The translations under genes and the position numbers were made by a program. A DNA stretch of 8,705 bases from positions 1-8,705 of the forward strand of contig DAOPKE010000110.1 of assembly GCA_035390965.1 (NCBI GenBank). Direction: 5' to 3'. This stretch comes from GWF2-43-63 sp035390965. Lineage in GTDB: Bacteria; Bacteroidota; Bacteroidia; Bacteroidales; DTU049. Numbering within the stretch: position 1 is the stretch's first letter; each line of letters opens with the position of its first letter. Under the pieces are notes generated by a model. The model worked only from the letters and a program-made list of their open reading frames with translations. It did no database searches and was not told the DNA's origin. Positions 5,891-8,705 of this stretch are shown here, one piece after another.

Positions 5891-5925
5891 AAAAAGACCC
5901 CCGAAAAATAACTTTCCGGAGGTCT
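5891..5925 (-). terminator. Second hairpin terminator downstream of metK
   Basis: AGACC (5895-5899) pairs with GGTCT (5921-5925), then after one C-A mismatch CCG with CGG, and after one bulge AAA with TTT; loop of 6. On the minus strand five T follow the stem. It lies about 105 bases beyond the metK terminator and about 170 bases before the ferredoxin ORF, so it either backs up the first terminator or ends a short transcript from between the two genes. Confidence 0.7.
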
Positions 5926-6003
5926 GATATAATTTAACAGTCGTCAGTTCTGACTCACAAAAGCTTCTGTAGCAGCATGAAAACCGACGAAACTCAAATC
6001 AAC

Positions 6004-6029
6004 AAAAATGGGTTTTTGGAGAAACCCAT
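6004..6029 (-). terminator. Intrinsic terminator of metK
   Basis: ATGGGTTT and AAACCCAT (6008-6015 with 6022-6029) form a perfect 8-bp stem with a 6-base loop, followed on the minus strand by a T-run (TTTTTGTT). The stem begins only 3 bases after the metK stop codon. Confidence 0.85.
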
Positions 6030-6032
6030 CCA

Positions 6033-7310
6033 TCAAAGACCAAAGGCCTTTTTTATGTCGTCAACACGATTTAATTTTTCCCAGGCAAAAAAGGTAATTT
6101 TTTTCATCCATTTTTCACCCTGTGGTGTTTGTTTTTTTACCGCGCCTGTATGAAGTTCAGACACCTCAACTTCCTGTTCATAGGTCGAACGGCCGAAATG
6201 TCCGTAAGCAGCTGTTGGAGTATAAATCGGATTACACAAATCGTATTCCTTCAGAATGGCATAAGGGCGAAGATCGAAAAGACCACGCACGATGTTGCTG
6301 ATTTCCGCATCGGTCATTTTCACTTTAGCTGTACCAAATGTATTGACATTGAAGCCCACCGGTTGGGCAACGCCAATAGCATAGGCCACCTGAACCAAAA
6401 CTTCTTTGGCAACTCCAGCCGCCACAAGATTTTTTGCAATATGCCGTGCTGCATAAGCTGCCGAACGGTCAACTTTAGATGGGTCTTTTCCTGAGAATGC
6501 GCCGCCACCATGAGCGCCCCGTCCGCCATAGGTATCAACAATAATCTTTCGGCCGGTAAGACCGGTATCGCCGTGTGGGCCACCAATTACAAATTTTCCG
6601 GTAGGATTGACGTGCAGGGTGAAATCATTTTTAAAAAGATTTTTCACGCGTTCAGGTGTATCCTTAGATTCAATAACACGTGGGATTAAAATGCTTTGAA
6701 CATCACTTCTGATTTGATCAAGCGATACATTTTCATCGTGCTGTGTTGAAATAACAATCGTATCGATGCGCTGCGCAACGCGATTGTCGTCATATTCAAT
6801 AGTAATCTGCGATTTGGAATCAGGGCGCAGATAAGTCATCAATTTGCCTTCCTTGCGGATATCAGCAAGTTTCTGAACAAAAATATGAGCCAGCTCGACG
6901 GGCATGGGCATATAATTATCCATTTCGTCGCAGGCATAGCCAAACATCATTCCCTGATCTCCGGCACCCTGTTCTTCTTCTTTTTCGCGGTCAACTCCCT
7001 GATTGATATCGGGTGACTGTCCATGAATGGACGAAATGATGCCACAAGAATTGGAATCGAAGCTGTATTCGGGCTTGGTATAGCCGATTTTCTGAATAAT
7101 ATGTCGGGCGGTTTCCTGCTGGTCAATCCAGCCGGTAGTTGTTACTTCACCCGCCAGGACAACAAGTCCTGTGGTTACGAGTGTTTCACAGGCAACACGC
7201 GATTTTGGATCGTGGCGCAAAAATTCATCGAGCAATGCATCCGAAATCTGATCAGCTACTTTGTCCGGATGTCCTTCGGAAACGGATTCCGATGTAAACA
7301 AAATTCCCAT
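6033..7310 (-). CDS. metK: S-adenosylmethionine synthetase
   Basis: Cytoplasmic methionine adenosyltransferase, making S-adenosylmethionine from methionine and ATP with release of phosphate and diphosphate. The 425 residues start with MGILFTSESVSEGHPDK; H14 and D16 in GHPDK (13-17) are the conserved active-site pair. GAGDQGMMFGYA (115-126), DTGLTGRK (248-255) and GGGAFSGKDPSKVDRS (268-283) are the signature blocks, with the catalytic lysines and aspartates in place. Length is slightly above the 380-400 of many bacterial enzymes, but usual for Bacteroidota. The ATG at 7310-7308 is the only start fitting the conserved N-terminus. A leader of about 120 bases separates it from a perfect -7 box and contains a SAM-II-like riboswitch, so its own product probably controls it. 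It is a single-gene transcript closed by a terminator. Confidence 0.98.
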   Translation of the reverse strand: MGILFTSESVSEGHPDKVADQISDALLDEFLRHDPKSRVACETLVTTGLVVLAGEVTTTGWIDQQETARHIIQKIGYTKPEYSFDSNSCGIISSIHGQSPDINQGVDREKEEEQGAGDQGMMFGYACDEMDNYMPMPVELAHIFVQKLADIRKEGKLMTYLRPDSKSQITIEYDDNRVAQRIDTIVISTQHDENVSLDQIRSDVQSILIPRVIESKDTPERVKNLFKNDFTLHVNPTGKFVIGGPHGDTGLTGRKIIVDTYGGRGAHGGGAFSGKDPSKVDRSAAYAARHIAKNLVAAGVAKEVLVQVAYAIGVAQPVGFNVNTFGTAKVKMTDAEISNIVRGLFDLRPYAILKEYDLCNPIYTPTAAYGHFGRSTYEQEVEVSELHTGAVKKQTPQGEKWMKKITFFAWEKLNRVDDIKKAFGL

Positions 7311-7357
7311 TTCTTTCGTTTTGAAGATTAATAAATCAGTTAAAAAAAGTGAATGGG

Positions 7358-7423
7358 TTTGATTGCGTGCGCCTAAGCTCTACAATGTTTTAGCATTTTT
7401 TAGCGTGGTTGCAAGCAATCAAA
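7358..7423 (-). promoter_or_regulatory. Alternative leader fold competing with the aptamer
   Basis: Three nested helices can form in the metK leader: UUUGAUUGC (7423-7415) with GCAAUCAAA (7366-7358), 9 bp perfect; CGCUAA (7405-7400) with UUAGGCG (7376-7370), 6 bp with one bulged G; and AAUG (7397-7394) with CAUU (7387-7384). The first uses most of aptamer loop L1 and the second uses the last base of P1 and the 3' strand, so this fold and the SAM-bound fold exclude each other. A run of seven T follows at 7348-7342, but 9 bases after the stem, so it is not a standard terminator. Confidence 0.6.
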
Positions 7424-7433
7424 TCTTTCCACA
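7383..7433 (-). promoter_or_regulatory. SAM-II-like riboswitch aptamer in the metK leader
   Basis: Read on the minus strand, the leader shows the order of elements of a SAM-II aptamer: P1 as GUGG (7432-7429) with CCAC (7408-7405), a 20-base loop L1 containing GAUUUG (7425-7420) and GCUUGCA (7416-7410), then the A-rich 3' strand with UAAAAAAUGCUAAAACA, including the conserved GCUAAAA (7394-7388). The H-type pseudoknot helix P2 is the weakest part: GCUU of L1 can pair with AA-GC at 7397-7393 only with a bulged U. SAM-II binds S-adenosylmethionine and normally precedes methionine genes, mainly in Alphaproteobacteria and, as I recall, Bacteroidota. Its place before metK fits exactly. The label rests on pattern recall, not on a covariance search. 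Confidence 0.68.
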
Positions 7434-7436
7434 GCG

Positions 7437-7444
7437 CAAAAGTA
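7437..7444 (-). promoter_or_regulatory. Bacteroidota -7 promoter box of metK
   Basis: The minus strand reads TACTTTTG, a perfect TAnnTTTG. Its end lies 3 bases before the first base of the riboswitch stem, so the transcript would begin at or next to the 5' arm of P1, giving a leader of about 120 bases. No clear TTTG -33 box is present; the upstream stretch is A-rich. Confidence 0.7.
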
Positions 7445-7511
7445 CAATTTTTTTTGAAAATGGAATATGTGTGGGCTGATAAATATCAGTGGAGGGGAAT
7501 ACAATGTGGCT

Positions 7512-7552
7512 CTTCGACGGAGTCTATCCTTCTATCGACTCTTCGACGGAGT
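7512..7552. repeat. CTTCGACGGAGT word, two direct copies
   Basis: CTTCGACGGAGT occurs at 7512-7523 and 7541-7552, 29 bases apart, and also inside the repeat at 2852-2863. The first copy and the one at 2852 agree further into TATCCT. They abut the palindromic element at 7556-7621 and are probably parts of the same dispersed family in a rearranged state. Confidence 0.65.
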
Positions 7553-7555
7553 TTT

Positions 7556-7621
7556 CCCCGCTGCCCCCTTCGATACTTTTCTTTGCTTCGCTTCGAAAAA
7601 CTCAGGATGACAGCGGCGGGG
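7556..7621. repeat. Dispersed palindromic repeat, copy B (66 bp)
   Basis: It is bounded by CCCCGC (7556-7561) and GCGGGG (7616-7621), like the 68-bp copy at 2838-2905. The right part CTCAGGATGACAGCG (7601-7615) matches that copy with one substitution, and one A is missing before the final CGGGG. The interior differs, with CTTCGCTTCGAAAAA instead of the inner CCTGCG hairpin. It lies between genes and shows no coding features. Confidence 0.72.
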
Positions 7622-7680
7622 TTCAGAGTGACTTTTAAGCGAGAGCTGAGGATGAAAAGACAAAAGATAAAAGTGTATTA

Positions 7681-7780
7681 GCTTTCAGCAGTCTGCTATC
7701 AGCCATCAGTAGTAGCCCAACGCAGCGGAGCGGAGCCTCATGGCCTATTCCACATGCCCTGTGCGTTGTGCTCCTGAGGC
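7681..7780. repeat. Low-complexity and interleaved inverted repeats
   Basis: Bases 7681-7716 consist of imperfect 7-base units around (T)ATCAGC, as in CTTTCAGC, TATCAGC and CATCAGT. Next come two interleaved short inverted pairs: CAACGCA (7718-7724) with TGCGTTG (7762-7768), and GCCTCA (7735-7740) with TGAGGC (7775-7780). Together with the two elements before it, this fills the gap between metK and the outer-membrane protein gene; I see no gene in it. Confidence 0.45.
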
Positions 7781-7795
7781 ATATTTCCAAAGCAC

Positions 7796-7818
7796 AAAAA
7801 AAGCCGCACAAGGCGGCT
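7796..7818 (-). terminator. Intrinsic terminator of the outer-membrane protein gene
   Basis: AGCCGC (7802-7807) and GCGGCT (7813-7818) form a perfect GC-rich stem around a 5-base loop. On the minus strand the stem is followed by a run of seven T. It starts 20 bases past the stop of the upstream gene. Confidence 0.9.
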
Positions 7819-7838
7819 CGGAAAATATCAGTTTGGAT

Positions 7839-8567
7839 TTAAAAAATACTGCAATTTTTTCCACCAAAATAAAATTTAATACCACCCATGAAAGAACCAA
7901 AAGCATCATCGGAATTGGTAATACCTTCGCGTGCATCGAGCAAATCGGTGGGCGTATTGTACCATGAATATTCGCCATAGATTGAAAGCATCGGCAGTAT
8001 ATTTATTTCAGATCCAAATCCAAAAATATAGGTGAATACCATTTCGCGTTTATCCATTCCGACTTCACTGACAACAACACCAGTAGTTGCAATGCGCTGC
8101 TGAGCGCGATAGAATGTGGCACCTGCTCCAAGACGTCCGTAGATATCAAAGGGGAGAAATTTACATGATCGGTTTGTAATGTTTGTAAGTTTGAACAAAT
8201 GCGCCTGAAAATCAGCTGAAAGCGTCCAGAAATTGCAGGTAAATGCCTGATCGGTTGGATAATCATTGGTATAGAACATTTTTGTTCCATCGAGGCGACC
8301 ATCGAAAACCTCAAGGTTTGAGCTGAATGCGGGAGCCCAGTGTTTTCCGAAGCGAATGGCGTAACCGCCACTGACTTCGTTATATTGTTCAGTAAAATGA
8401 AAACCATCGTAAGAGGTTACATCGGTATAAGGCAACAACTGACCGCCGGCAACACCAGCAAACCATCCTGTTTGCATGTCATAGCATTGTGTTCCTTCGG
8501 ATTTACCTTGTGCATTAATGTATGCAACAAAAAATAAACTGCAGATAATAGATAACAGAATTTTCAT
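7839..8567 (-). CDS. Outer-membrane beta-barrel (porin-like) protein
   Basis: A 242-residue exported protein of unknown specific role. Residues 1-19 are a typical signal peptide (MKILLSIICSLFFVAYINA, cleavage likely before Q20), without a lipobox cysteine at the cleavage site. The mature part shows alternating aromatic or hydrophobic strands with glycines: GWFAGVAGG (34-42), SGGYAIRFG (66-74), NFWTLSADFQAHLF (112-125), DIYGRLGAGATFYRA (141-155), TYIFGFGSEI (169-178), LSIYGEYSWY (184-193) and GSFMGGIKFYFG (224-235), about the pattern of a small eight-stranded barrel. The C-terminus runs about 7 residues past the last strand and ends in F. I start at the ATG 8567-8565 because it gives the signal peptide; the frame stays open to the window edge, but a TTG start there would bury it. 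It has its own -7 box and terminator, so it is a single-gene transcript. Confidence 0.85.
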   Translation of the reverse strand: MKILLSIICSLFFVAYINAQGKSEGTQCYDMQTGWFAGVAGGQLLPYTDVTSYDGFHFTEQYNEVSGGYAIRFGKHWAPAFSSNLEVFDGRLDGTKMFYTNDYPTDQAFTCNFWTLSADFQAHLFKLTNITNRSCKFLPFDIYGRLGAGATFYRAQQRIATTGVVVSEVGMDKREMVFTYIFGFGSEINILPMLSIYGEYSWYNTPTDLLDAREGITNSDDAFGSFMGGIKFYFGGKNCSIF

Positions 8568-8586
8568 GATGTTGGATTTTAATGCA

Positions 8587-8594
8587 CAAATGTA
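8587..8594 (-). promoter_or_regulatory. Bacteroidota -7 promoter box of the outer-membrane protein gene
   Basis: The minus strand reads TACATTTG, a perfect TAnnTTTG, 19 bases before the ATG at 8567. A short leader of some 15 bases would result. A TTG lies only 11 bases upstream, closer than the usual -33 position. Bases 8595-8705 hold AT-rich sequence with no recognisable gene. Confidence 0.6.
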
Positions 8595-8705
8595 AAAATA
8601 AAAATCAATATCATTCACTTTTGCGCATAAACTCTCATATTTATATATATGGAATATGAAAAGAAATGTAAAATAATGATGGGGGAAAAAGAAGTTTCGC
8701 CACAA

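Noticed and set aside
7342..7366. Transcription terminator in the metK leader
   Set aside because: The T-run at 7348-7342 is 9 bases away from the end of the 9-bp stem, which is AT-rich and closes a 48-base loop; this is not an intrinsic terminator as usually understood.
8568..8705. Extension of the outer-membrane protein to the window edge with a TTG start
   Set aside because: It would bury a good signal peptide at residue 47 and run through the -7 promoter box at 8587-8594.

Overview
The window looks like a chromosomal stretch of a Bacteroidota bacterium, probably an anaerobe of a Bacteroidales-like lineage. Three signs point there. Three upstream regions carry a perfect copy of the Bacteroidota -7 promoter box TAnnTTTG (before metK, the GxxExxY gene and the outer-membrane protein). 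Start codons mostly lack a Shine-Dalgarno sequence. The proteins themselves (TIGR02757/DUF2400, GxxExxY, a VorB-type oxidoreductase, a small beta-barrel porin) are typical of the phylum. All nine genes I can support lie on the minus strand, so the window reads from right to left in transcription order.

Layout in transcription order: an outer-membrane beta-barrel protein (8567-7839) with its own promoter and terminator; a 530-base gene-free stretch of dispersed repeats that ends in the metK leader; metK (7310-6033), followed by two successive terminator hairpins; a four-gene operon of ferredoxin, alpha, beta and gamma subunits of a VorB-type 2-oxoacid:ferredoxin oxidoreductase (5684-2989), closed by a terminator; a 420-base gene-free stretch with repeats and hairpins; a GxxExxY protein (2571-2197) between two copies of an inverted 13-base motif; then a two-gene unit of a TIGR02757 protein and an ElyC/YdcF-like membrane protein (2045-479). 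Bases 1-478 hold no gene I can recognise, only palindromic repeats.

Functionally, the oxidoreductase operon would oxidatively decarboxylate a 2-oxoacid (the alpha subunit points to branched-chain 2-oxoacids) to an acyl-CoA and pass electrons to the encoded two-cluster ferredoxin, as expected of anaerobic amino-acid metabolism. MetK makes S-adenosylmethionine. Its leader RNA strongly resembles a SAM-II riboswitch, beginning almost at the predicted transcription start, and the downstream leader can form a nested fold that excludes the aptamer. This would be direct product feedback on metK and is the most interesting thing in the window. The second point of interest is the GxxExxY gene, which is bracketed by an inverted repeat and strong hairpins like a small movable cassette. 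I found no CRISPR array, tRNA, rRNA, transposase or defence operon.
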